This document shows, piece after piece, positions 38,943-48,277 of a stretch of DNA of 64,000 nt. The notes under the pieces are model-generated. The model made no database searches, was not told where the DNA came from, and was given only the letters and a program-made list of their open reading frames with translations. The translations under genes were made by a program, and so were the position numbers. How positions within the stretch are numbered: position 1 is the first letter of the stretch; the number at the start of each line of letters is the position of its first letter. This DNA comes from Bartonella queenslandensis (GTDB taxonomy: Bacteria; Pseudomonadota; Alphaproteobacteria; Rhizobiales; Rhizobiaceae), in the NCBI RefSeq assembly GCF_018155095.1, contig NZ_NAAI01000003.1, positions 124,001 through 188,000 on the forward strand, written 5' to 3'.

Positions 38943-39806
38943 CTAACTTAATAGATGTTCTTTTTGAAGCCACTTATGCGTTATTTTTGCATTTTTATCT
39001 TGTCCAAGACGGCTGATAAGAAAGGGACTGAGTTTTTTCATTTCTTCTTCTAAAAGATAGGGAGGGTTGATAATAATCATCCCACTTCCATTCATTGTAG
39101 GTGGATTTGAATTTTTCCGGATACGCATTTCAAGCTGTAAAATTTTAGGAATTCCTGTTTGATAAAGCGCATGAAGAAAACTTTCAATTTCTCTGTCATA
39201 TTTAACAGGATACCATAAAGCGTAGATTCCTCCAGAAAAACGGCGGTAGGCTTTCATTAATCCTTCAATAAGGCGGGAAAATTCTCCATTTTTTTCAAAG
39301 GGGGGATCAACAAGGATAAATCCACGTTTTTCTTTTGGTGGTAAATGAGCATTTAAAGAAAGCCAACCATCCAAATGCAGAACTTTTGTTTGATAATCGC
39401 CGGCAAAATTTTTTGCTAAAATATAGTAATCTTCATTGTGCAATTCTATTGCGGTAAGGCGATCTTGTTTCCGTAATAATTGACGAATAAGAACAGGAGA
39501 TCCAGGATAAAATACAATTTCTTTTTTCCCTTTATTGAGGGCATCAATGATATCACACCATGGGTGAAGGAGTGCTCTTAAATCTTCTGGGATAGGCGTT
39601 GAAAAAATTTTTTGCACACCTTCGCGCCACTCTCCTGTTTTATGGGCTTCTAAAGAAGAGAGGTCATAAATACCAATACCAGCATGCGTATCGATAACGC
39701 GAAAAGCTTTTTCTTTGCGTTTGAGATATTCTACAATGCGGGTGACAATAATGTGTTTAAAAACATCAGCAAAATTGCCAGCATGATAAATATGCCGATA
39801 ATTCAT
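38943..39806 (-). CDS. rlmJ: 23S rRNA (adenine2030-N6)-methyltransferase RlmJ
   Basis: RlmJ methylates A2030 of 23S rRNA. The 287-aa protein has the family opening NYRHIYHAGNFADVFKH, a SAM-binding region (DTHAGIGIYDL near 40) and the catalytic DPPF motif (FILVDPPFEKNGEF near 165). Length is normal. It was formerly described as YhiR/ComJ-like. It stands alone, with decayed spacers on both sides. Confidence 0.94.
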   Translation of the reverse strand: MNYRHIYHAGNFADVFKHIIVTRIVEYLKRKEKAFRVIDTHAGIGIYDLSSLEAHKTGEWREGVQKIFSTPIPEDLRALLHPWCDIIDALNKGKKEIVFYPGSPVLIRQLLRKQDRLTAIELHNEDYYILAKNFAGDYQTKVLHLDGWLSLNAHLPPKEKRGFILVDPPFEKNGEFSRLIEGLMKAYRRFSGGIYALWYPVKYDREIESFLHALYQTGIPKILQLEMRIRKNSNPPTMNGSGMIIINPPYLLEEEMKKLSPFLISRLGQDKNAKITHKWLQKEHLLS

Positions 39807-40263
39807 GGAAGAAACTCTATCATATGGATAACGATATCAGATTATTAGCATAGAATAATAGAATTGATATCCATAAAAATTTTTCTTGTAGAAATCAAAT
39901 AAGGTTCTCATCAAAAAATTATACACATAAAATATGAATGTCATGGTGGCATTTATTTACGAGGATTTTAAATCTTTTATACGTTTAAATCTTTTATATG
40001 AAAGTTGGACAGTGAGAGGGTAAACATTTCAATGGAAGCTCTTTGACTTAATAAAGATGAAAGCTGGCATCGTCATATCCCTCATATTGTGACTTATTTG
40101 CTAACGCTCTTGACACTTGAGCTGGTCTATAAGAAATATTTTAATAGCTTTTATCTTTCTCTGCTAACTTTGTTTGTGAAGCGCAAGTGAATGATTTTTA
40201 TAAATGAATATATTTTATACGGTTAATAAAACATATTTCCAGATATGATTACGTGCACAAATG
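39807..40263. other. Decayed spacer upstream of the nagZ remnant
   Basis: No intact gene. A short plus-strand reading near 40050-40130 (KDESWHRHIPHIVTYLLTLL) looks protein-like but I cannot name it. The region is probably old coding DNA in decay. Confidence 0.4.
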
Positions 40264-40672
40264 TTGCCTCATATGCATTTTGAGCGAGTTCATATTGCGG
40301 TATCACACTTAATATTTAGAAAAGTATGATGTTGCACCTTTTAAAAATTTGACTGATTGATTGACAATGGTCATTGCTCATATTGCTTATGAAAAAATTG
40401 ATAACAGGATTCCTGCAACGCAAAGAATTATTGAAAATATTATTCGTAAGAGATGAGTGTTGAGGAAACTTTAATGTTCAATGATGTGTCAAAGAAAGCT
40501 CATCTAGGGAATATACTTTCGGAAAATTTTCAGATACATGTAAATTTTTTATAGAAGGTTATGATATTATTCTCATTGGTAAAGTTAATTGGGAAGAGAT
40601 ATTTACAATTTCACGTACGATACCGTTTTTAAAAGAAAAGACATTGGATACAGTATTTGCAGGAAGATAAGC
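40264..40672 (+). pseudogene. nagZ: Remnant of beta-N-acetylhexosaminidase nagZ
   Basis: Pieces in different frames line up in order with NagZ. PHMHFERVHIAVSHLIF resembles the KHxPGHGxxxxDSHxxLP region. YDVAPFKNLTD, a stop, then MVIAHIAYEKIDNRIPATQ matches the FxPFxxL....AMTAHVxFxxIDxxxPAT block. ETLMFNDVSKKA resembles LLMSDDLSMKA, and FIEGYDIILIG resembles the later AGCDxVLxCNG. Stops and at least two frameshifts break it. In Rhizobiales nagZ lies upstream of scpA-scpB-tatA; scpA and scpB are not visible between this remnant and tatA. The enzyme's normal role is in cell-wall recycling. Confidence 0.8.
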
Positions 40673-40813
40673 AGTCCAAGAGATTATATGAGGTTTCTTT
40701 AGAAAAGTTTTTAAGCCTTTTGAATTTTATAGGAAGTCGTTTATAATTTTTGAATGGTTTGTATTATAATATGCTAAACAAGGGATGAGAGGATAGAAGT
40801 TTGTTTATGCCAT

Positions 40814-40847
40814 TTACCTTAAAAGCGTGTGATTGCTTTTAAGGTAA
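40814..40847. promoter_or_regulatory. 13-bp perfect inverted repeat upstream of tatA
   Basis: TTACCTTAAAAGC (40814-40826) and GCTTTTAAGGTAA (40835-40847) form a perfect 13-bp dyad with an 8-bp centre, 99 bp before the tatA ATG. Neither strand has a T-run after it. It may be an operator, a processed 5' hairpin of the tat transcript, or the old terminator of the lost upstream genes. Confidence 0.5.
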
Positions 40848-40945
40848 GAGGAAAATATGTAAGTAAGATACGCTATTTGATACATTCTTCAGAGGAAGTA
40901 TGAATAAGTAAGATAAGATTTAAAAGCATAAAGTTAGAGAGAGTA

Positions 40946-41248
40946 ATGGGTAATATTTTTTCACCAACGCATTTAATTGTAATTTTATTGCTTATTTTTG
41001 TGCTTTTCGGGCGCGGTAAAATTTCTGAATTAATGGGCGATGTTGCTAAAGGAATTAAAGCCTTTAAAAAAACTATGAAGGAAGAAGAGGGGGGCGTTGA
41101 AGATAAAGTTGAAATAGCTGATACTTTTAAAATAATTGATGGAGAATCACAACCATTATCAGTAAAACGTACAGCAACACGCAGAAAGGCTTCCTCTGAC
41201 TCTAAAGGAGGCAAGGCATCTGTTGCTAAAAAACATCGTATCAAATAA
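40946..41248 (+). CDS. tatA: Twin-arginine translocase subunit TatA
   Basis: TatA polymerises to form the pore that exports folded proteins. The 100-aa protein has one N-terminal membrane helix ([20 protein letters not shown]), the FGRGKI hinge and an amphipathic helix, then a charged tail (KSI-type repeats absent; Lys/Ser-rich end). It is followed by tatB and tatC in the standard order. Length is slightly above the usual 70-90 aa because of the tail. Confidence 0.96.
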   Translation: MGNIFSPTHLIVILLLIFVLFGRGKISELMGDVAKGIKAFKKTMKEEEGGVEDKVEIADTFKIIDGESQPLSVKRTATRRKASSDSKGGKASVAKKHRIK

Positions 41249-41303
41249 CAAAAACGTCATCATCATTGTGCATTATTTTTTATGAGGAAGTCGAGTATAA
41301 GCG

Positions 41304-41744
41304 ATGTTTGGGATTGATGGACCAGAGTTTGTCGTAATCTTACTTGTTCTCATCATTGTCATTGGACCGAAAGATTTACCTAAAATACTCAAGACAATAG
41401 CAAAGGTAAGGGCGTATGTGTATTCAACAGCAAATGAATTTCGGCACCAGTTTGATGATTTAATAAAACAAATTGAGCGCGATGATTTGCAAAAAACATG
41501 TTCGGATATTAACGATTCAAGCAAGAAATTGGCAGAGACTTTTGATTCCATTCAAAATACATTAGAGGATATTCACGATAATTTGGATGTTAAGGCAACA
41601 CACCATAAATCAAAAAAAGATAAAGAAATTTTGGAATGTGATCAAAAGGTAATCAAGAAAGATAGAACAGTCTCTATAGCTTCTCATCATTCTGAAAACA
41701 TTTCTGTTTCTCCTAAAGATAAAGAAAAAGAAGATGTGTCATGA
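41304..41744 (+). CDS. tatB: Twin-arginine translocase subunit TatB
   Basis: TatB forms the substrate receptor with TatC. The 146-aa protein has the TatB start MFGIDGPEFVVILLVLIIVIGPKDLPK, including the Glu and the GP hinge, followed by a long amphipathic helix (KIAKVRAYVYSTANEFRHQ) and a charged, poorly conserved tail. Its stop overlaps the tatC start by 4 bp, so the two are coupled. Confidence 0.96.
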   Translation: MFGIDGPEFVVILLVLIIVIGPKDLPKILKTIAKVRAYVYSTANEFRHQFDDLIKQIERDDLQKTCSDINDSSKKLAETFDSIQNTLEDIHDNLDVKATHHKSKKDKEILECDQKVIKKDRTVSIASHHSENISVSPKDKEKEDVS

Positions 41745-42523
41745 ATGTAAAAAAAGATGAATTTGATGCCGATATGGCACCACTTTTAGAACATTTAATT
41801 GAACTTCGTCAGCGAATTATTTCTGCTTTGGTTGCATTTATGATCGCTTTTATGATGTGTTTTCTTGTTAAAGATTATATTTTAAATTTTTTACTATGGC
41901 CGTATCAGTGGGCAATGAAAATAGCAGGAGGGTCCCCTGAGAGTATTCGTTTGCAATCAACACAAGTATGGGAAACTTTTTTAACGAAGATGAAGCTTTC
42001 TGCCTTTGGGGGAATTATTTTATCTTTTCCCTATACGGCTTTTCAATTTTATAGTTTTATTGCACCAGGGCTTTATAAAAATGAGCGCATGGCTTTTTTA
42101 CCATTTCTCATTGGTGGTCCTATTTTATTTTGTATTGGAGGAGCGTTTGTTTATGCTCTATTGGCACCCATAATACTATGGTTTAGTCTTTCTCAACAAT
42201 TTCTTCCAGATGCCCATTTAAAAATAGAGTTTATAGTGCGTATTTCTGATTATTTGGGCTTTATGACGTCGTTTATCGTAATTTTTGGTTTGATTTTCCA
42301 ATTGCCTCTTGTCATCAGTCTTTTAACAAAAGTTGGATTTTTAACGTCTCATGATTTGGTATCTAAGCGAAAATGGGCTACTCTGCTCTCCTTTATCATT
42401 GCGGCAATGATAACGCCGTCAGATTTTTTTACGATGTTTGCAGTAGCTTTACCAGCGATAGCGCTTTATGAGATCTCAATTTTAATTGCTTACGGTATAG
42501 AAAAGAGAAGAAAATCCACTTAA
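41741..42523 (+). CDS. tatC: Twin-arginine translocase subunit TatC
   Basis: TatC is the core membrane receptor for twin-arginine signal peptides. The 260-aa protein has six membrane segments and the family motifs PLLEHLIELRQRI at the N-terminus, SFPYTAFQFYSFIAPGLYKNER and the conserved FGLIFQLPLV. It is the third gene of the tatABC operon, with serS 78 bp downstream. Confidence 0.97.
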   Translation: MNVKKDEFDADMAPLLEHLIELRQRIISALVAFMIAFMMCFLVKDYILNFLLWPYQWAMKIAGGSPESIRLQSTQVWETFLTKMKLSAFGGIILSFPYTAFQFYSFIAPGLYKNERMAFLPFLIGGPILFCIGGAFVYALLAPIILWFSLSQQFLPDAHLKIEFIVRISDYLGFMTSFIVIFGLIFQLPLVISLLTKVGFLTSHDLVSKRKWATLLSFIIAAMITPSDFFTMFAVALPAIALYEISILIAYGIEKRRKST

Positions 42524-42600
42524 GAAAAGTGTATAATCATACGCGATGAAAAATGAGTAAAAACAATATAGAATAAAAATAATATAAATGAGGAATTTTA

Positions 42601-43878
42601 ATGCTTGATATTAAGTGGATTCGTGAAAATCCTGAGAAATTAGATAAAGCGCTCGTAAGTAGAGGCCTTGAGCCACAAGCTGAAAAGTTAATAGAACTTG
42701 ATTTTGCACGCCGGTCACATGTTGCTAAGGTGCAATTAGCGCAGGAACGTCGCAATGCAGTTTCAAAGGAAATAGGACAAGCTTTAGCTCTCTCTGATCA
42801 GAAAATGACTGAAAGTCTTAGAGCTGAAGTGGAAGAGATTAAAGTCTTTCTTTCTTCTGCAACAGCGGAAGAGAAACAGCTGACAGAGAGTCTTGAGAAA
42901 ATTCTTTCAGCACTTCCCAATATTCCATTGGATGATGTTCCAGAAGGTAAAGATGAAAGTGATAATGTCGTTATTCGACATTTTGGTACACCTCCAACAT
43001 TTAATTTTACACCAAAGGAGCATTTTGATCTTGGTCAAGATCTCAAGCAGATGAATTTTGAGCGCGCTAGTCGTTTGTCTGGAACGCGTTTTACAGTTCT
43101 TTCAGGGGCGTTAGCACGTCTAGAACGTGCATTAGGACAGTTTATGCTTGATGTGCATGTCAATGAGCATGGTTATACAGAAGTTTCTGTGCCTCTTCTT
43201 GTTCGTGATGAGATTGTTTACGGAGCAGCCCAATTGCCGAAGTTTGCTGAAGATCTTTTTCAGACAACAGATGGCCGATGGCTTATTTCTACAGCAGAAG
43301 TGCCATTAACCAACTTGGTCAACGATGAAATTCTTGAAGTATCAGATTTACCACTGCGATTTTCTTCTTTATCACCCTGTTTTCGTTCAGAGGCGGGAGC
43401 AGCCGGTCGTGATACGCGTGGTATGTTGCGTCAGCATCAATTTTGGAAGGTAGAAATGGTCTCGATTACCAGTGAAGAGCAGTCTTTAATGGAATTGGAA
43501 CGTATGACAGAATGTGCAGAAGATATATTAAAACGGCTTGGTTTGCCTTTTCGCACAGTGGTTCTTTCTACAGGGGATATGGGGTTTGCAGCACGTAAAA
43601 CTTATGACATCGAAGTTTGGCTTCCTGGTCAAGAATGTTATCGTGAAATTTCTAGCTGTTCAGTTTGTGGAGACTTTCAAGGTCGACGTATGAATGCTCG
43701 CTATCGTAAAGAAGGTGATAAAAAATTGCATTTTGTTCATAGCCTTAATGGTTCTGGTACAGCTGTTGGCCGTTGTCTTATTGCTGTGCTTGAAAATTAT
43801 CAGCAGGCTGATGGATCAATTATTGTTCCAGATGTTTTACAACCCTATATGGGAGGCATGCGTTGTATTTCTGCTTAA
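42601..43878 (+). CDS. serS: Seryl-tRNA synthetase
   Basis: This class II synthetase charges tRNA-Ser. The 425-aa protein has an N-terminal coiled-coil arm (about residues 30-105) and the catalytic core with motif 2 ([26 protein letters not shown] near 265-275) and motif 3 ([18 protein letters not shown]). Length is normal. A GAGGAATTTTA ribosome site precedes the ATG. The next normal neighbours in Rhizobiales are surE and pcm; here surE is reduced to a stub. Confidence 0.98.
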   Translation: MLDIKWIRENPEKLDKALVSRGLEPQAEKLIELDFARRSHVAKVQLAQERRNAVSKEIGQALALSDQKMTESLRAEVEEIKVFLSSATAEEKQLTESLEKILSALPNIPLDDVPEGKDESDNVVIRHFGTPPTFNFTPKEHFDLGQDLKQMNFERASRLSGTRFTVLSGALARLERALGQFMLDVHVNEHGYTEVSVPLLVRDEIVYGAAQLPKFAEDLFQTTDGRWLISTAEVPLTNLVNDEILEVSDLPLRFSSLSPCFRSEAGAAGRDTRGMLRQHQFWKVEMVSITSEEQSLMELERMTECAEDILKRLGLPFRTVVLSTGDMGFAARKTYDIEVWLPGQECYREISSCSVCGDFQGRRMNARYRKEGDKKLHFVHSLNGSGTAVGRCLIAVLENYQQADGSIIVPDVLQPYMGGMRCISA

Positions 43879-43899
43879 TTTTTTGAAAGGAGAAACAAT

Positions 43900-44007
43900 A
43901 TGCGTTTATTGCAAATAGGGAATGATATGCAAACGCAAAGTTTTGCCATTTTAAAAGAATCGATTTTTAGAGACGATAAAAGTACACCTCCATTAGAGAG
44001 TGAATGA
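43900..44007 (+). pseudogene. surE: Residual 5' end of surE
   Basis: A 35-codon frame with a strong AAAGGAG site starts MRLLQIGNDMQTQSFAILKE. This resembles the first 20 residues of SurE (MRILLTNDDGIxAxGxAxLE). After that it runs out within 15 codons, just before pcm. SurE (5'-nucleotidase) normally lies between serS and pcm in Rhizobiales, so this is most likely a large internal deletion that kept the ribosome site. Whether the peptide is still made is unknown. Confidence 0.6.
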
Positions 44008-44011
44008 TACG

Positions 44012-44671
44012 ATGGGACAAAAGGGTATTTTACAATTTCGTGAGGAGTTGGCTGCTCTTGTACTGAAAATGCGTAGCAAAGGCATTGATGACGTGCGATT
44101 TTTTTCGGCATTAGAGAAAATTCCGCGTCAACAATTTGTTTCTGCTCCGTGGTTTAATAGTGCTTATGATAATAAAGTTATTCCCCTTGAGTGTGGTGAA
44201 TATATGGAACGTTTGGAAGAACAACTCTTGATTCTTTCGGCACTATCATTGAAAAAAAAGCACCGTGTCTTAGAAATTGGTACAGGCTCTGGCTTTTGTA
44301 CGGCTCTTATGGCATGTCTGAGTGACCGTGTGACAACGGTTGATCGTTATAAAACGCTTGTTGATTTGGCACGCCAAAAATTTCAAACTTTGGGTATTGA
44401 AAATATTGTTATACGGCAGATTGATGGAAGTCATAGTGTGACAGGTTTGGGATCATTTGATCGCATTCTTGTTTGGCCATCACGTTCTGATGAACCCAAG
44501 GAATTTTTAGAACTTTTAGCTGAAAATGGAATTCTCATTCAGGCGATAGGACCTGATGAAGGGGTACAAACGGTGACGCGCTATACAAAAATTGGTAGTC
44601 GATTCGAGTGTTTAGAATTGTTTCAAGTCCGTTATCATCCCTTTATTAAAGGTATTGCGGAGATACTTTAA
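44012..44671 (+). CDS. pcm: Protein-L-isoaspartate O-methyltransferase
   Basis: Pcm repairs isoaspartyl residues in damaged proteins using SAM. The 219-aa protein has the substrate-loop region PRQQFVSAPW, the SAM motif VLEIGTGSGFCTALMA (near residue 87) and a DG-containing acidic loop (QIDGSHSVTGLGSFDRI). I prefer the ATG at 44012; a GTG at 44000 overlaps the surE stub. The family's usual C-terminal LVxxTR.....FxxxxL pattern is present as TVTRYTKIGSRFECLEL. Confidence 0.9.
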   Translation: MGQKGILQFREELAALVLKMRSKGIDDVRFFSALEKIPRQQFVSAPWFNSAYDNKVIPLECGEYMERLEEQLLILSALSLKKKHRVLEIGTGSGFCTALMACLSDRVTTVDRYKTLVDLARQKFQTLGIENIVIRQIDGSHSVTGLGSFDRILVWPSRSDEPKEFLELLAENGILIQAIGPDEGVQTVTRYTKIGSRFECLELFQVRYHPFIKGIAEIL

Positions 44672-44826
44672 TTTTTAAGATTTAAGAAATAGTGCAAATT
44701 ATTTCACTTTTTTATTTTCTTTAAATTCATTTTGATCTTAACTAAAGATATTTATAAATAAAACATCTCATTTTAACTCTTCGGTAATTTAAAAAAGCTT
44801 TAATGGAGTGAGTTGAGTATTGATGA

Positions 44827-46020
44827 GTGAGCAAAACGATGTGTTTAAAAGCTTTGGATAATATTTTCCGGCATAATTTTCAGAAAATGACTTTTTTAGC
44901 GGTAGCAACTATTGTTTCTGGTTGTAGTTCTGGGACACAACGTTTTTCCAATGTTTTCTCTCATCATACGGTATCATCTCAATCAGATATATCGAATTCT
45001 ATATCTACAGATCCGAGAATGCTATCGTACGGTGGGGATATGATACAAAGCAGTGAATTACCACCTGTGGAACCAAGTAATGATTCGTTGATCGATAACA
45101 ATTCTCCTTATAATTCTCCACAGCAAGGTAGGGTAGATTCTTCTGATGGTCGCATTATGGGGGGGCCTCCACGTAATCTTGGAACGCTTTCCCGTTCACA
45201 AATGGATAACTCTCCTATTTTTCGGCGGAATTCTTATATTGTCCAGAGTGGAGATACACTGCTCAGTATTGCACGACAAGTAGGGGTTAATGTTGAGGCA
45301 TTAAAATCAGCAAATGGTATAAACAGCAATTCCATTTATATCGGTCAGGTTCTTGTACTTCCAAGCAGGCGTACATTAGCAACTTCAAAAGTGCCCAGTC
45401 GTAACGATTGGGCAACGTCAACAGCAGAATCTTCATCTCAATCTCGAGTGAGGTCTTCTATAAAGCCGAAGAAGACTTCTCCTATATATAAAGCTCCTGT
45501 AACAACACCAACTTCTGCACAGATGAACAGGTCAAATTCTGAAAAAAGTTCTTCTCAACAGATGGTGCAATTGAACCATGAATCTGATTTATCAGGTACT
45601 GTTACGAATACAGATAATATTAAGACGCCGCAAGCCACAGGAATTTCTAAAATGCGTTGGCCAGTACGAGGGCGTTTATTAAGCCAGTTTGGTCAAAAAA
45701 AAGGAACAGTAATGAATCGAGGAATAGATATTGCTGTGCCTGAAGGATCATCGGTAAAGGCATCAGAAAATGGTGTCGTTATTTACGCGGGAGATGGATT
45801 AAAAGAGCTGGGTAATGTTGTCATGATTCGACATGAAAATAATATTATCACTATTTATGGATGTAATAGTAAGCTTACTGTTAACAAAGGACAAAGGATA
45901 AGACGGGGTGATGAGATTGCTAAGTCGGGTGTTTCAGGAAATGTTAAAACGCCACGTGTTTATTTTGAGATGCGTAAGAATTCATTACCAGTTGATCCTC
46001 TTAAATATTTAGAAAACTAA
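44827..46020 (+). CDS. nlpD: NlpD-like lipoprotein with LysM and degenerate M23 domain
   Basis: This protein is up to 397 aa. GTG at 44827 or ATG at 44839 are both possible; the ATG has GAGTGAG about 8 nt upstream. The N-terminus has a hydrophobic stretch ending in the lipobox-like VSGC. A LysM domain (YIVQSGDTLLSIARQVG..., about 137-180) binds peptidoglycan. The C-terminal LytM/M23 domain (about 275-395) has lost metal ligands: the usual HxGID reads NRGID, the VYGH position reads IYGC, and the LHFE motif reads VYFE. Such inactive LytM proteins activate amidases in division (NlpD, EnvC); that role is inferred. Confidence 0.88.
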   Translation: MSKTMCLKALDNIFRHNFQKMTFLAVATIVSGCSSGTQRFSNVFSHHTVSSQSDISNSISTDPRMLSYGGDMIQSSELPPVEPSNDSLIDNNSPYNSPQQGRVDSSDGRIMGGPPRNLGTLSRSQMDNSPIFRRNSYIVQSGDTLLSIARQVGVNVEALKSANGINSNSIYIGQVLVLPSRRTLATSKVPSRNDWATSTAESSSQSRVRSSIKPKKTSPIYKAPVTTPTSAQMNRSNSEKSSSQQMVQLNHESDLSGTVTNTDNIKTPQATGISKMRWPVRGRLLSQFGQKKGTVMNRGIDIAVPEGSSVKASENGVVIYAGDGLKELGNVVMIRHENNIITIYGCNSKLTVNKGQRIRRGDEIAKSGVSGNVKTPRVYFEMRKNSLPVDPLKYLEN

Positions 46021-46971
46021 TTTATTGATGACGTTAAGTTTGAATAATCTTATAGATTTATAGAAATCTTATGAAAAACAATTTGTTTTCTTAAACCAAT
46101 AGGCACGTATCAGAACGTTTTAATCTTCTGCTTTCGGAGTTAATTCTGCAATAACATGATCTTTCTGCTTGCTTTGCTCTTGTCGATGATTCAAAATACC
46201 AAGCAATGATTGAAGAGTCGAATAACTAATCTGTTGTGGTGCTACTTTTTTCAAAGCTGTTTACATTTGATAAAGTATTGATGTGCTTCATGTATTTTAT
46301 CATTATGCTCGATCGTTGAAAGGCGTTTGCCCATATCTAATCTGTTTGCCTATGTCTAATCTAATGTATCAGCAGGAAATCATTACTTGAAAAGAGAGTT
46401 CCTTGAGTTTATTCGATATGATCATCTTTGTGTTGATGAAGGTATAAGACGATAGTACCTATTATCATCTGTCAGCGCTCAATGTTCCGATTGCTTTTGC
46501 ATTTAAGAGGAGGCATGAAAAGAGATATTTGACTTCCTATCATAAATAATTTTTCTTTCCATGTTTATTTCACAGGTGTGATGTGCAAGAAAACCATTTG
46601 GATGAATTCAATGGAATTTAAACAAAAGAGTTTTACGATATTTAGCGCTATCATTTTAACATTAAAAATAATGAATTATCTCTATAAATTAGAGTTTTTC
46701 CATTACAAAAATTTTTTTGTATCAATTTATTAAGTGAGTGAGAAGGCTTCTCATTGTAGGATATATAATAGAGAGAAATAAATCTGTTTTTTAAAGATTT
46801 TTCTTATTGTATTCTGTCTCTTAAGGATTTATTGCATTTTTATCAAGCTGAGATTACATTATCTCGTCATCACTTTTTTATAATAAATTCTTTAGGAAAG
46901 TTTTTCTGAATCGGAATTTTATTTTAATAGAGTGGGAAATAATACCTGAAGTTTAACTATAGGAGATAAAA
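46021..46971. other. Long decayed spacer between nlpD and yajC
   Basis: This stretch of about 950 bp has no intact gene. In other Rhizobiales an ATPase gene (DUF815 type) often lies here; I could not match any part to it. A frameshifted minus-strand reading is listed separately. An imperfect 19-bp tandem duplication lies at 46325-46362 (17 of 19 identical). Confidence 0.5.
46120..46334 (-). pseudogene. Unidentified frameshifted coding remnant
   Basis: On the minus strand, MGKRLSTIEHNDKIHEAHQY reads from 46334 and continues as KKVAPQQISYSTLQSLLGIL after a +1 frameshift near 46260, ending in a stop at 46120. The composition (mixed polar and helical, few rare residues) looks protein-like, and the two halves would make about 70 residues. 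I do not recognise the family. It could be phage-derived or chance. Confidence 0.35.
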
Positions 46972-47433
46972 ATGTTTATTACGAACGCTTATGCTCAAAG
47001 TGCAGGCGATGTTTCCAGTGGAATTTCATTTGTTGGCTTTTTCCCGCTCATTTTAATTTTTGCAATTATGTATTTTTTTGTTATTCGTCCACAGCGTGCA
47101 CAAATGAAAAAGCGTCAGGAAATGCTTAACGCAGTACGGCGTGGTGATACAGTTATAACAGGTGGTGGTATTATCGGCAAGATTACGAAAGTTCACGATG
47201 AGAGTGGTGAATTAGAGGTTGAAATTGGTGAGGGTATAAATATTCGTGTTATTCGCTCAACATTAGCTGATGTGCGGGTTAAAGGTGAGCCGATTGCAGA
47301 AAAAAAATCAAAGTTTAATGTTAAAGAAAAAACTTCCCAAAAGTCTAATTCTAAAACGACAAAGAAAGAAAAAGTGAGTATTTCTAAAGAGAAAAAAGCT
47401 CTATCAAAGGAAAATAAAGAAAATGCATCTTAA
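46972..47433 (+). CDS. yajC: Preprotein translocase subunit YajC
   Basis: YajC is a small partner of the SecDF-YidC holo-translocon. The 153-aa protein has one membrane helix (FFPLILIFAIMYFFVIRPQ), the diagnostic RPQRAQMKKRQEML and the cytosolic core GDTVITGGGIIGKITKV. The C-terminal Lys/Ser-rich tail (about 105-153) is an extension beyond the usual 110 aa. TAGGAG lies before the ATG. secD and secF, which normally follow in Rhizobiales, are not found in the 457 bp downstream. Confidence 0.95.
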   Translation: MFITNAYAQSAGDVSSGISFVGFFPLILIFAIMYFFVIRPQRAQMKKRQEMLNAVRRGDTVITGGGIIGKITKVHDESGELEVEIGEGINIRVIRSTLADVRVKGEPIAEKKSKFNVKEKTSQKSNSKTTKKEKVSISKEKKALSKENKENAS

Positions 47434-47890
47434 AGTATGAATGCAATTTATACTGTTTTTAAAAGCATTTTTATAAAAAATATTAAAATACAAAGACAAT
47501 TTCATTAAGAGGAATGGTTTTATACAATCACTACAGAAAATGGTGTCTTTGTTTTCTGTAGATGATTTAAATAGTTGCTTTATTTATGGGGTATTACGGC
47601 AAATTTTTCTGTTCTTTAAACAAGATCCTTATTTCCATAAAGAGAATTTTTTCACTTTTAAACTAAGTTGAGGAAAGTTTTTAAAACGTAGATGAGTATA
47701 GCATTTAATCGCAGGTTCTTGCTAACTTTTCATGTGTTTTTGTATGATTCAATCAAGATTTTATAGTAGAAATTTCTACCTCAATATTCTGATAGGCTAT
47801 GGTTAACATATCGATGTTTGTATTACCCTTAACTTTTATAGTGAGAAGTAAAAGACAAGTGAATTTTCAAAAATAAAAGGTGCTTATTAT
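47434..47890. other. Spacer between yajC and the Mth938-like gene
   Basis: No gene is seen. A perfect 10-bp hairpin, CTACAGAAAA (47531-47540) with TTTTCTGTAG (47552-47561), lies 100 bp after yajC but has no T-run. secD and secF would be expected here from rhizobial gene order; no trace of them could be read. Confidence 0.5.
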
Positions 47891-48277
47891 ATGTCCGATG
47901 CAATTCAAATTCGTGAAGCACATTTTCCAAGTCGTGCGCCTATTGATGCTTATGGAAATGGTGGATTTCGTTTTGCTGATATGTCACATAGAGGTTCTAT
48001 TATTTGTGTCCCGTCAGGAATTTATGGCATTGATATGGCAGGACCTATTCCCACCCAAGGGGATCTATCTCGTGTTTTAGAAGAAGCAAATGAGATTGAA
48101 GTTTTATTAATAGGTACTGGAACTGAATTATTACGATTACCTGAAGAGTTACGGAGCCTTTTATGGGAAAAGCGTATTTCATCAGATACAATGGGTACGG
48201 GAGCTGCGGTACGTACATTTAATGTTTTATTGGCCGAAGATCGCGCTGTTGCAGCCTTATTATTTGCGGTAGAATAA
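47891..48277 (+). CDS. Mth938-like domain protein (DUF498)
   Basis: This 128-aa protein has the Mth938/NDUFAF3-like fold signature: IDAYGNGGFRFADMSHRGSI, then VLLIGTGTELLRLPEELRSLL and a TGAAVRTFNVLLAEDR end. Members of this family are linked by homology to respiratory complex I assembly in eukaryotes (NDUFAF3). In Rhizobiales it lies in the yajC-secDF-Mth938-phytoene synthase order; here the secDF part is missing but the two outer genes remain. The bacterial function is not established. Confidence 0.9.
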   Translation: MSDAIQIREAHFPSRAPIDAYGNGGFRFADMSHRGSIICVPSGIYGIDMAGPIPTQGDLSRVLEEANEIEVLLIGTGTELLRLPEELRSLLWEKRISSDTMGTGAAVRTFNVLLAEDRAVAALLFAVE

